From NCBI GenBank assembly GCA_964465145.1, contig CAYXJR010000052.1, positions 1-34,161 of the forward strand: a stretch of 34,161 bases of DNA, read 5' to 3'. Under the pieces are notes generated by a model that was given only the letters and a program-made list of their open reading frames with translations, searched no databases and had not been told where the DNA came from. Positions 26,170 to 34,161 of this stretch are shown here, piece after piece (position 1 is the stretch's first letter; every line of letters starts with the position of its first letter). The stretch comes from JAUVKA01 sp964465145 (GTDB lineage: Bacteria; Bacteroidota; Bacteroidia; Bacteroidales; UBA12481). Made by a program: the position numbers and the translations under genes.

Positions 26170-27630
26170 TTAATTTGTACTCTTCTGAGGGGTATAAACC
26201 CTGGTTATTTTTCCCGGAGTAATATTATATGGTATTGAACGACCATCACCGTATCCCCATCTCTCAGCATAATACTCTTTTGCTTTAAAGTTTTCATCTC
26301 CAATGGCTTCTAACTCTTTCTGGAGCAAGCGGTCCATCTTTTTCTGCAATTCCAGCGATTCAGTCTTTCCTATAAGGTTATTTAGCTGATAAGGATCTGC
26401 AACATTATCAAATAACATGTTTTCATTTTCTATAGTTTTCACATAAGTATATTGAGTGGTTCTGATTCCTCTGTACTCAGATACCGGGGTAACAGTTATA
26501 GGATAGATCATCATAAAAAGTACAGGCCTGTCTTTTTGCATTTCAGGGTTTTTTATTATTGAAGATAAGTCTTCCCCTTCAATGCAATCCGGGATTTCAA
26601 TATCGGCTAATGAGAGCATAGTCGGAAGAATATCAGGTGTATTAAGGGGAGTGAAAACCTCTTTTCCTGCACTTTCTTCAATACCTGGATAAGAAATTAA
26701 GAAGGGGATTTTTATTGATTCGTCATACGCTACCGATTTCTCTTTGGGCCTGATTCCATGTGAGCCCATCATTTCACCGTGATCGGAAGTGAAGATTATG
26801 ATCGAATTATTGTAAAGATCAAGATCTTTTATCCTTCCGATTAAATCACCAATAGCTTTGTCAGTTGCTGTACAATGCGCATAATAACCCTGCAATTCTT
26901 CCTTTAAATTGGGATATTTATCTTCAATTACATTTTCCCTCAGTATTAGTTCCTCTTTAGGATACATCTTTTTATACTCCTCAAGTGCTTTATGATGAGG
27001 GAAATGCGGTGTTGCGAAAGAGATAAAAAGCAAAAAAGGATTCTTCTCTATTGATATCTCCTCCAGGTATTTCTGTGCATCTTCAACAATCGAAAAAGGT
27101 GAATACTTATACCAATATTTTAAATCGAAATCTTCATTTTCGTAATAGGGCATTTTGTTATATTGATGGGAGCATTCCAAGGCTTTCCAATGATCAAACC
27201 CCTGTCTTCTATGGGGTTGAACATTGTTAATCCTTCCATGTCCGTCGAGATGCCATTTACCGTAATACGCAGTTCTGTAGCCTGCATTTTTAAATATTTC
27301 TGCCATACATAACTCTTCAGAAGGCAGATAGAGATCATTCATAAACATTCCCGTGGAGGTTGGGAAACGACCAGTCATGAGAGCGGCCCTGTATGGTGTG
27401 CACAGCGGACAGACCGAAACAGCATTTTTAAAGATCACTGCTTCCTTCGAAAAATTATCAAGATTCGGTGTTTTTACTGTCGGATTACCATCATATCCAA
27501 GAGCTGTTGAACGCCATTGATCGGTAAGAATATAGATTACATTAGGGCTTTGTGCCCTTTTTGTCCTCTCGTTTTGGCAGCTTGCAAAGCCTATGATCAG
27601 AATTAATATTATCAGATATCTTCTCATCAT
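26170..27630 (-). CDS. S1 family sulfatase, lipoprotein (CTPYR)
   Basis: This 486-residue sulfatase has a lipobox FASC (C18). Metal residues sit in YILTDQWRSTALGYDG, the formylglycine cysteine is C77 in VCPLCTPYRAALMTGRFPTS, and other active-site motifs are AYYGKWHLDGHG, FATPHFPHH and FTSDHGEMMGSHG. The tyrosine in place of the usual serine is known in a subset of S1 sulfatases with CxPYR motifs. All catalytic parts are present. It lies between the large clan D-like lipoprotein (54 nt upstream) and GH2 (44 nt downstream), so it probably acts on the same oligosaccharide just before or after GH2. Its leader resembles that of the 19097-20614 sulfatase at the DNA level although the catalytic domains are distant. 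Confidence 0.9.
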   Translation of the reverse strand: MMRRYLIILILIIGFASCQNERTKRAQSPNVIYILTDQWRSTALGYDGNPTVKTPNLDNFSKEAVIFKNAVSVCPLCTPYRAALMTGRFPTSTGMFMNDLYLPSEELCMAEIFKNAGYRTAYYGKWHLDGHGRINNVQPHRRQGFDHWKALECSHQYNKMPYYENEDFDLKYWYKYSPFSIVEDAQKYLEEISIEKNPFLLFISFATPHFPHHKALEEYKKMYPKEELILRENVIEDKYPNLKEELQGYYAHCTATDKAIGDLIGRIKDLDLYNNSIIIFTSDHGEMMGSHGIRPKEKSVAYDESIKIPFLISYPGIEESAGKEVFTPLNTPDILPTMLSLADIEIPDCIEGEDLSSIIKNPEMQKDRPVLFMMIYPITVTPVSEYRGIRTTQYTYVKTIENENMLFDNVADPYQLNNLIGKTESLELQKKMDRLLQKELEAIGDENFKAKEYYAERWGYGDGRSIPYNITPGKITRVYTPQKSTN

Positions 27631-27684
27631 GATATTACTCTATGTTGCATATTATTTGATTTTACCTGTAATCAATTCAATACC

Positions 27685-30213
27685 TTAATATTTTGCGAAG
27701 GATATACTCCAGTCAATATCTTGATTTTTTTCTGATTTAATGAATAGGTCCGCAAGATTTGGATCATCCTTTCTGATAGTTATTTCAGCCTCAACTCCTT
27801 TAGCATCAATCGATTCAGGAGTGTAGCCATTTAATGCAATAGTGATCTTATAGTTTTCTCCTCCTATTAGGGATGATTTACCCGACAAAGATTTAATTGA
27901 TGGATCCCACATCGGTTTTTTAATTAAATCAACATAACCCTGCATGATGTGTCGGTTAGTTGAGATCCATTGAGGGAAATTTTCCACTTTGTGAACTGAG
28001 ATCATTCTGGCTTCACCTGCAGATACCAATTGTTCCATATTCTTGTTTCCTTCTGTTTTGCCCAGGAATTTGTCATTCCAGAAATCGTACAGGTAATAAG
28101 CAGAGGCAGCGTCGAGCCCAAGTGCCCCACATGCAGTATTTCCACTTAAGAGTACATTGAATTCCTTATCCATTTCAGAATCGTTGTAAAGAATCAACTG
28201 GTGCCATTCATCTGAAACAGGGAAATCCAAAACAGGCATTCCTCCTGTAAAAGCATGCAATGGCCTGGCTGAGAGAGTGCTTGAATGAAAGGGGAAAACC
28301 CGGCTAAGATCATGCAAAACCTCTTTGGAGAATCTGCTGAAGCTCTCAGTGAGTAAAAGCCTTCCGCTAACGGCATATGAAAGAGTCAGAATACTTTTTC
28401 GCTGGATGGAACCGATCGGGTATCGATGATCTCCGTGTCCGGCTTCAACGAGAGCCTTTCCATCCATATCATAGTTCGCCAGGAGTCGGTTTTTGTACCA
28501 GCGATTGGCCGCTTTGTTCAGGATCCTGGTTGTGATCACATTGGTGTCTCCTTCAGTACGTACCGAGCTGACAAATTCCAGCGTTGCATCAGACCCAACC
28601 CCTAGTCTCTCCTGTAAATATGATTGCGGGCCAATGATTTCACGGGGTATCCTGAATACATTACAGTAGGCTTCCAGGGCAGTTGAATACCGGTCGTGCA
28701 GGCCCCCTCGCTGGGGGAAGGCCCGGGTTGGATAATCATAGAAAACACCCTTGACTCCACCATTATTAAGATTATGATTGACTTCCTGCCAGTGCTTTAA
28801 GTAATCCGGATCAGTATAGTCATAACTCTCAGCATACAGTTTACCATATCCATCAATCCAGTCATCGGGATTCAAAAGATCAGGTATTCCGCTTATTCCC
28901 ATTAGTGCATGGGGATCACTAACAACCTTTTTATTTTGACGAACAAACTTCTGAGATTGGTTATAAAGCATATGTCCGGGAAAGGCAGCTGCATAATCTT
29001 CAGAGCGTATTCCCGGCTGAAAATAGGTGAGGGGAATACCCCCCATTTCAATGATTTTACCGGCCCATTTGGCCGTTGTTTCATAAGGCTCTTTGTAATG
29101 ATGATCGACCACACAGCGGTATTTACGGCCATGCATCTGCCAATGGGTATCGTCCCACCATCCCTGTTGGTTATTCTGTTCGTAATTGTCTGGAACCAAC
29201 CTCACTGCAACCGGTGAATATTTAAGGAAACCACTTTCTTTGATATGTTCCATTTCTTTCACAGCCCCAACTGTGCTGTTCTCAGAAGTGGCATCGGCCC
29301 CAAAATGAGTAACCGACAAGAACCACATACAAACAGAGGGGAAAGTGTAGTAATTTAATTTGATTCCCCGGGCTGACCGGGTAATTTCGGCATATCTTTC
29401 AAGTGCTTCAAAGGGGTTATCAGTCAGTCCGTCCAGGTAAAATCGATCTTCTGACCAGTAGGTTGAATCCGGATCTACCCGTTTCCCCACCACATCTTGA
29501 GCTGATAAGGTAATTGTATCCCTGGAAATGTAAACCCATTTTCTGAAATCTTCGTAGGTCAAGCCTCCGGCAACCAGGGAGTTCGTTTGCTTTTTATCCG
29601 GGAAATAGCAAAGTACATTGTTTTCAGTGTGGGTTTTCCCTTCAGAACTGATGGTTGTGCTACCGCCTCCACTATTCCCATCGAGTGTCATCATTTTTGT
29701 ATGATTCAGATCAGGCAAGAAGAATCCATTGAGTACATCGATTTTCGTGAGGCGAACAGGTTTTTCGGCCAGACTCAGGAATGAGAAACCAATATCTACA
29801 AAGCTTGAATCGGGATATAGGGTGAACTGTACTTCTAATTCTCCCTGCCCCTTCCAACGGCTAATTAGAGACAAGGAGTTGCCTCCAGTAAACGCAGTTT
29901 TCAGCTGACCTGGTTTTTTGATTCTATGTTGTGCCGTTTCACATCTTAATGAAGTTTCCGGCATATCAGTCTCAACGGCAATGCGTCCTATGTCATTCAG
30001 GTCGACATAGGGTTTTGTTGAAAAACCAACTGTTGACTGACTGACAATGAGGCGTTTATTTATCAGATCATAGATGTCAAAGCTTCCGGTTTCCTGATTA
30101 ATTGTTACCTCAATCAGACCATTTGATAATATCACTGGTAACGACTCTTCTTGCTTTTCGTACCGGCAGGCAAGCAAAAGAGGGATGAGTGCGAGTATTA
30201 TAATCCTTTTCAT
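27685..30213 (-). CDS. Large lipoprotein, clan D-like glycoside hydrolase candidate
   Basis: This 842-residue lipoprotein has lipobox PLLLAC (C16). Residues about 25-280 look like a beta-supersandwich (NGLIEVTINQETGSFDIYDL, LEVQFTLYPDSSFVDIGFSF). Residues about 285-640 look like a TIM barrel with NYYTFPSVCMWFLSV, QGWWDDTHWQ, GIPLTYFQPGIRSEDY and a strand-end aspartate D493 in GGVKGVFYDYPTRAF as candidate nucleophile; RTEGDTN is a possible acid/base site. A C-terminal beta domain follows (WHQLILYNDSEMDKEFNVLL, AYYLYDFWNDKFLG). This order is that of GH36/GH31/GH97-type alpha-glycosidases, but I cannot place it in a named family. It sits at the head of a subcluster after a 197-nt gap. It is likely exposed at the outer membrane or in the periplasm. 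Confidence 0.65.
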   Translation of the reverse strand: MKRIIILALIPLLLACRYEKQEESLPVILSNGLIEVTINQETGSFDIYDLINKRLIVSQSTVGFSTKPYVDLNDIGRIAVETDMPETSLRCETAQHRIKKPGQLKTAFTGGNSLSLISRWKGQGELEVQFTLYPDSSFVDIGFSFLSLAEKPVRLTKIDVLNGFFLPDLNHTKMMTLDGNSGGGSTTISSEGKTHTENNVLCYFPDKKQTNSLVAGGLTYEDFRKWVYISRDTITLSAQDVVGKRVDPDSTYWSEDRFYLDGLTDNPFEALERYAEITRSARGIKLNYYTFPSVCMWFLSVTHFGADATSENSTVGAVKEMEHIKESGFLKYSPVAVRLVPDNYEQNNQQGWWDDTHWQMHGRKYRCVVDHHYKEPYETTAKWAGKIIEMGGIPLTYFQPGIRSEDYAAAFPGHMLYNQSQKFVRQNKKVVSDPHALMGISGIPDLLNPDDWIDGYGKLYAESYDYTDPDYLKHWQEVNHNLNNGGVKGVFYDYPTRAFPQRGGLHDRYSTALEAYCNVFRIPREIIGPQSYLQERLGVGSDATLEFVSSVRTEGDTNVITTRILNKAANRWYKNRLLANYDMDGKALVEAGHGDHRYPIGSIQRKSILTLSYAVSGRLLLTESFSRFSKEVLHDLSRVFPFHSSTLSARPLHAFTGGMPVLDFPVSDEWHQLILYNDSEMDKEFNVLLSGNTACGALGLDAASAYYLYDFWNDKFLGKTEGNKNMEQLVSAGEARMISVHKVENFPQWISTNRHIMQGYVDLIKKPMWDPSIKSLSGKSSLIGGENYKITIALNGYTPESIDAKGVEAEITIRKDDPNLADLFIKSEKNQDIDWSISFAKY

Positions 30214-30410
30214 GGCATTTGTCTACTTTTGAGTTCGCAGTTTATTTTACCCTTTTCAAGATGCATTTCGAATACCACAATCACATTTGGGTTATCCTGA
30301 TGATTCCATGATAACGATTTGATTTTGAATATTAGTTGTGCTTCTTATGTATTTTGCTTTTAAGTCTCACACTCCATTTATGAAATTAAAGTAGTCTTAG
30401 CAGATATATC
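30214..30410. other. Longest gap inside the PUL (197 bases)
   Basis: I find no gene here. The stretch is A/T-rich and lies after the deleted sulfatase remnant and before the large lipoprotein gene. Its length leaves room for a promoter for the downstream half of the PUL, but I see no clear TTTG...TAnnTTTG pair on the minus strand and no obvious hairpin. Confidence 0.5.
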
Positions 30411-30971
30411 CTATTCAACATACATTTTCGGATCAAAAAACCCCGTTTCGGCTTTAAGCCTTGCCAACTCCTTGATCATTTCTGCTTTTACAGATTCGTA
30501 TTCCGGAGAGTTTATCTTGTTATCCATCTCGCCCGGATCTGTTTGTAGGTCATATAACTCGTTAATATCGTTGGTCAGGTTGAGGCCCTCTATGTATTTG
30601 TACCTCTTGTTTCTCACTCCTGCTACTGTTACGAATCCGGGTGCAGAAGGATCAGGGTCACTATGTCCATTTATATAAACTCCGTTGGAATGGGCGTATG
30701 ATCCAGTCATAAAGCAGGCCCTGCTGGGTGAGCATAAAGATGTCGTTACAAATGCATTCTCAAAAACCATCCCTTCATTGCAAAGCTGATCCAGGTTTGG
30801 TGTTTTTAAGAAGGGATAGCGTCCGTCTTTGCTTAGTACATTCCATGCCTGATCATCAGTAAGGATAAATACAATATCAGGCTTTGATTTATCTGCACCA
30901 TCCGTTTTTTGATTGTTTGCACAGCCGTAAAATGCTAATAGAAAGACAATAACAAATACTGAATACTTCAT
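30411..30971 (-). pseudogene. Internally deleted S1 sulfatase (remnant copy of 14064-15509)
   Basis: This 186-residue frame keeps the lipoprotein leader (LAFYGC, C17), the metal motif FILTDDQAW and the formylglycine motif SLCSPSRACFMTG (C80). It then jumps from HSDPDPSAP directly to GFVTVAGVRNKRYKYIEGLN at the C-terminus. The full copy has 295 more residues between these points, covering GKWH, the substrate-binding histidines and the second metal pair, so this protein cannot be an active sulfatase. The join lies at a 7-base GGGTGCA (30639-30645) that occurs at both ends of the missing part in the full copy (14292-14298 and 15177-15183), exactly 885 bases apart. The frame is kept by chance. 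It lies 22 nt after the CQPCR sulfatase. Confidence 0.9.
30468..30645. repeat. 178-bp segment identical to 14121-14298
   Basis: This is the 3' part of the deleted sulfatase, matching the intact copy without a visible difference. It ends at the 7-base deletion join. Confidence 0.85.
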
Positions 30972-30993
30972 AGTTTAGGATTTATTAGGTTTT

Positions 30994-32502
30994 TTAGAAT
31001 CTCTCAACAGGTTTTGTGTTTTTAGCTTTTAATCTTTGGGCTTCCATGAATTCCTTTAGCACATCCGGCTCGTTTCTGTTCCTGAATGCTTCTAATGCAG
31101 GATCATTGTACTTCTCCATCATTTTGAGCATTTTTTTCCTGAATTTATCTAGTTCTTTAGAATACTTCGGATCATTTACCAGGTTATTCAGGCCATCCGG
31201 GTCATTTTTGAAATCGTAAAATTCTTCAGGTACCCGGTACTTATATAATTCAACCCGTTTGGCAATTTCCGGATCAGTTTCAGCTGCTTTAATCATGGCC
31301 TTCCAGGTTAAACCACCTGTTGCATCACCCCTGATCTCCAGTTGATGATCAGACCAGAAGTTATATATATATCCAAATTCGTCATTTTGAATACATCGCA
31401 TAGGATATCTAATCCTGGCAAATATCTGGTAGAAAGCTGAATATGCATAATCCCTGTCCTCCTGTTTTTTGTTTTGAAGTAGCGGCAGAAAACTTCTTCC
31501 ATCAAGCTCAGGTAATAATGGAAGTCCCACGATTTCCATAATTGTAGGCATTAGATCAATCCCCATAACAAAGTGAGTGGAATCAACTGATCCAGGGTGG
31601 ATTCTTTCCGTCCACCTGATTATCAATGGAGTTTGGGAACTATTCAGATAACACTGAGCTTTTGAGAAAGGAAAAGAAGCGCCATGGTCGCTAAGAAATA
31701 TAACCACGGTATTATCTTCAAGGCCACTCTCTTTTAATGCCTTAAGCACACCTCCAATATTCTGATCACAGCGGTAAACATTACCATAATACTGGGCAAC
31801 CTCTTTTCGAACATTCTTAATATCCGGTAGATAGCCAAGTACTTCCACCTCATCAGGAGTATATTGCCGAGTCACAGGAGGCATATTATCTCCCCAGGTA
31901 AGGGTGTCCTGACGGCTGCCTATAAAGGGCCGGTGTGGATCGTGGGAATTGGCACTGAGGAAAAATGGTTTATTCTGATCTTTAGCCATTTTGAAAAACC
32001 TGGATGAATACTCATAGAACATTGCTGGATTACGTGAATTTCCGGAACGCCAAATGGAATCCGTTTCGGTTACAAAGGGAATATAGTCCCAAAAGAATTT
32101 CTCCCTGGGCTGATGATGGATCTCTTTTCCTAAAATACCATTTAAATAGCCTTTGCTTTTCAATTGTTCAGGCAGCGTTGAAACATCTTCGTCGATAGGC
32201 TCAAAGCCCTCAGCACCGTTACTATGCGGAAACATGCCGGTGAGCCACGACTGCCGGCATGGCTGGCATACGGGCGTATTCACATGCGCATGTGTAAACC
32301 GGATTCCTTCAGTTGCCAACTTGTCAATATTGGGGCTTATATCCCTCACCTTACATCCAAATGCACCAACAGAATTATAAGCCAGGTCATCTGCCGAAAC
32401 AATCAGGATATTTGGAAGAGTCTCCTTAGTATCACAAGCTGTAAAAGCTAAGAGGCAACATAAGGAAAGGGTGATATAAATCCGAAATTTTAATAGGGTC
32501 AT
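30994..32502 (-). CDS. S1 family sulfatase, lipoprotein (CQPCR, SGSH-like), copy 1
   Basis: This 502-residue sulfatase is closely similar to 19097-20614 along the whole mature part, yet has an unrelated leader (lipobox FTAC, C23). It has IVSADDLAYNSVGAFG, the formylglycine cysteine C79 in NTPVCQPCRQSWLTGMFPHS, NGILGKEIHHQP, VVIFLSDHGASFPFSK and a tail with EFYDFKNDPDGLNNL. All catalytic parts are intact. It starts 13 nt after the first arylsulfatase gene and precedes the deleted sulfatase by 22 nt. The second copy of the same type in one locus may act on the same linkage in a different place in the chain, or be redundant. The sugar is unknown. Confidence 0.9.
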   Translation of the reverse strand: MTLLKFRIYITLSLCCLLAFTACDTKETLPNILIVSADDLAYNSVGAFGCKVRDISPNIDKLATEGIRFTHAHVNTPVCQPCRQSWLTGMFPHSNGAEGFEPIDEDVSTLPEQLKSKGYLNGILGKEIHHQPREKFFWDYIPFVTETDSIWRSGNSRNPAMFYEYSSRFFKMAKDQNKPFFLSANSHDPHRPFIGSRQDTLTWGDNMPPVTRQYTPDEVEVLGYLPDIKNVRKEVAQYYGNVYRCDQNIGGVLKALKESGLEDNTVVIFLSDHGASFPFSKAQCYLNSSQTPLIIRWTERIHPGSVDSTHFVMGIDLMPTIMEIVGLPLLPELDGRSFLPLLQNKKQEDRDYAYSAFYQIFARIRYPMRCIQNDEFGYIYNFWSDHQLEIRGDATGGLTWKAMIKAAETDPEIAKRVELYKYRVPEEFYDFKNDPDGLNNLVNDPKYSKELDKFRKKMLKMMEKYNDPALEAFRNRNEPDVLKEFMEAQRLKAKNTKPVERF

Positions 32503-32515
32503 TTGATATCAGATT

Positions 32516-34117
32516 TTAATTATTTGCTTGCTTACTCAATTCCTTCACTCTCTCTATACCAAGCGGTTGCCTGCCTTTGGGGGCACTGCGTCCGCTTGAT
32601 TTAAGTTTCTGAAGCACATCCTGAAGCTCCTTTCGTTTATCAGCCTTAATAAAAAACAGGTTTGTGGTTTCGCCAGGATCTTCTGTTAGATTGTATAGCT
32701 GACCGGGAGCATCTGGTTCAGTTTCCGGCAAAGCATATTTCTTCATATTCATGCTTTCATAATTGTTGCCTCCGGATCCCTTGTGGTCAAGGTATTTCCA
32801 ATTTCCCTGACGAATCTGAAATTCTCCGCGGAAACTCTGGGTTAACAAATATGGTCTGATTGATTTGTTATCATCCTGCGTTCCCAGCATTGCCGGTAAC
32901 ATATCATAACTATCGGTGGCATCTTTATCTTTTAGTTTATACCCTACAACCGAAGCCAGCGTGGCAAAAATATCGGTAGTATTGATCATCTGGTCAGATA
33001 CCAGACCAGCAGGGAATACACCCGGCCAGCAAACTATAAAAGGAACCCGGTGACCGCCTTCCCAGCCATCCCGTTTCATTCCTCTCCATCCACCGGAAGC
33101 ATCATGATTGTGATCCTGGCGCATCCAGTTGACATGGACAGTTTCGGCTCCGTTATCAGAATTGAGAATAATCATCGTGTTATCTTCTATCCCCAGCTCT
33201 TTTATTAAATCCATAACACGTCCGACAATGACATCCAGTTCCCATACAAAATCACCCCGTGGGCCGGCATTGGTAGCACCGTTAAACTGAGGTGCAGGAA
33301 GTACAGGTGCATGGGCAATCTGAGTCGCTAAGACAGCAAAGAATGGTTTGTCAGGTGTATTTTTCCGATGCTCCGTTATAAACTCGCGGGTTTTTTCATA
33401 AAATATCAGATCAGCCTCCAGAAAATTATAATCCGGCGCCATCCAGCCCTCGTCATTATCCCATAGCCATTTCCCCCCAGGGTTGGGAAGTCTGTCACTA
33501 TGATGTCTTTTACTTGCAGGAACAGGCACCATACCATTCTCTATATAAATATACAGAGGATCAGTGTTTGGACAGTTAGGAGTCACAAATGATTCATCAA
33601 AACCCCTGGCATTTGGACCATCAATAAGGGGTGTGCTTTTTTCATAATCAATTAACAAGGAGTTCTGGAAACCGCCACCCAGTATCTCATTGTTTTTGTC
33701 AAACCATGTTAGTCCCACATGCCATTTTCCGAATACTCCGGTACGATACCCCTTTGTTTTCAGCATTTCTGCAATTGTGAGTGTTCCCGGCTTTAAATAG
33801 CTTGGGCCTCCGGGGCCTTCAAAGGCTCCGCCACCCCTGCCTGTGGAACGATAAATCTGTTGACCTGAATATAGGCCGTATCGCGAAGGAGAACAGATCG
33901 TGGACGGACTGTGGGCATCGGTAAACCTTACCCCTTCTGCTGCCATTTTATCCAGATTAGGGGTATAATAGGCTGAGCTATCATTATAGCAACTCAGATC
34001 ACCATACCCTAAATCGTCAGTATAGATGATGATGATATTGGGTAGTTCCTGTGCAATAGAGCTTACACCTCCTGCAATACAACATAACATCATTAACCAT
34101 AATTTCATTTTAGTCAT
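32516..34117 (-). CDS. Arylsulfatase, S1 family (CSPSR, arylsulfatase A/GALNS-like)
   Basis: This 533-residue sulfatase has a cleavable Sec leader (about 1-23, SSIAQ) instead of a lipobox, unlike the other sulfatases here, so it is probably soluble in the periplasm or secreted. Metal residues are in IIYTDDLGYGDLSCY, the formylglycine cysteine is C75 in STICSPSRYGLYSGQ, and other motifs are GVFGKWHVGLTW, LATQIAHAPVLPAPQ and LNSDNGAETVHVNW, then DASGGWRGMKRDGWEGGHRV, the typical arylsulfatase A signature in which K and the WEGGxRVP arginine bind sulfate. The C-terminus has LYNLTEDPGETTNL. It is the first gene in the window in transcription order; only 44 bases lie upstream, so its promoter or an upstream partner cannot be seen. 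Confidence 0.92.
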   Translation of the reverse strand: MTKMKLWLMMLCCIAGGVSSIAQELPNIIIIYTDDLGYGDLSCYNDSSAYYTPNLDKMAAEGVRFTDAHSPSTICSPSRYGLYSGQQIYRSTGRGGGAFEGPGGPSYLKPGTLTIAEMLKTKGYRTGVFGKWHVGLTWFDKNNEILGGGFQNSLLIDYEKSTPLIDGPNARGFDESFVTPNCPNTDPLYIYIENGMVPVPASKRHHSDRLPNPGGKWLWDNDEGWMAPDYNFLEADLIFYEKTREFITEHRKNTPDKPFFAVLATQIAHAPVLPAPQFNGATNAGPRGDFVWELDVIVGRVMDLIKELGIEDNTMIILNSDNGAETVHVNWMRQDHNHDASGGWRGMKRDGWEGGHRVPFIVCWPGVFPAGLVSDQMINTTDIFATLASVVGYKLKDKDATDSYDMLPAMLGTQDDNKSIRPYLLTQSFRGEFQIRQGNWKYLDHKGSGGNNYESMNMKKYALPETEPDAPGQLYNLTEDPGETTNLFFIKADKRKELQDVLQKLKSSGRSAPKGRQPLGIERVKELSKQANN

Positions 34118-34161
34118 TATTATTAAAGTAATAGTAAGTTAATGGGTATTATATGCGAAAT
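34118..34161. other. Window end, upstream of the first sulfatase
   Basis: These 44 A/T-rich bases hold no gene. They may contain the leader of the 32516-34117 sulfatase gene, but the stretch is too short to judge a promoter. Confidence 0.4.

Overview
The window looks like part of a Bacteroidota chromosome. Supporting signs are moderate-to-low GC, short A/T-rich gaps between genes, many lipoprotein and Sec leaders ending in AFYGC, FASC or AQ, and above all a dense cluster of S1-type sulfatases and glycoside hydrolases of the kind found in polysaccharide utilization loci (PULs) of marine or animal-associated members. Every gene I can support lies on the minus strand, so the window reads from right (34117) to left (239). 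I see no tRNA, rRNA, CRISPR array, transposase or phage gene.

Region 1 (34117 to 6420) is one long operon-like array of exported carbohydrate-active enzymes with gaps of about 200 nt or less. In transcription order it holds an arylsulfatase, a lipoprotein sulfatase (CQPCR motif), an internally deleted sulfatase remnant, a large lipoprotein resembling clan D glycosidases, a lipoprotein sulfatase (CTPYR motif), a GH2 beta-glycosidase, a GH78 alpha-L-rhamnosidase interrupted by an in-frame TAG, a second CQPCR sulfatase, a PhoD-like metallophosphoesterase lipoprotein, a GH20-type enzyme broken by a one-base frameshift, a sulfatase (CSPSR), a large unassigned TIM-barrel/discoidin-type enzyme, a sulfatase (CTPSR), a second copy of the TIM-barrel/discoidin enzyme, and a five-bladed beta-propeller hydrolase. 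Together they should desulfate and then trim a sulfated, rhamnose-containing glycan, possibly with hexosamine, in the periplasm or at the cell surface. No SusC/SusD pair, polysaccharide lyase, regulator or sulfatase maturase is inside the window, so the substrate stays open.

Region 2 (6419 to 6168) is a spacer with tandem heptanucleotide repeats that separates the PUL from an unrelated operon.

Region 3 (6167 to 893) is a tight five-gene operon: GNAT acetyltransferase, sodium:solute symporter, M20 amidohydrolase, alanine racemase and an ornithine-racemase-type PLP enzyme. This looks like import, deacylation and racemization of amino acids or their N-acyl derivatives.

Region 4 (860 to 1) holds the decayed tail of another GH78-type gene followed by a longer heptanucleotide repeat array.

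The main themes are local duplication and decay. Two sulfatase types and the TIM-barrel enzyme exist as paralogues, one duplication has left a vestigial gene start, and four glycosidase or sulfatase genes carry disabling lesions.
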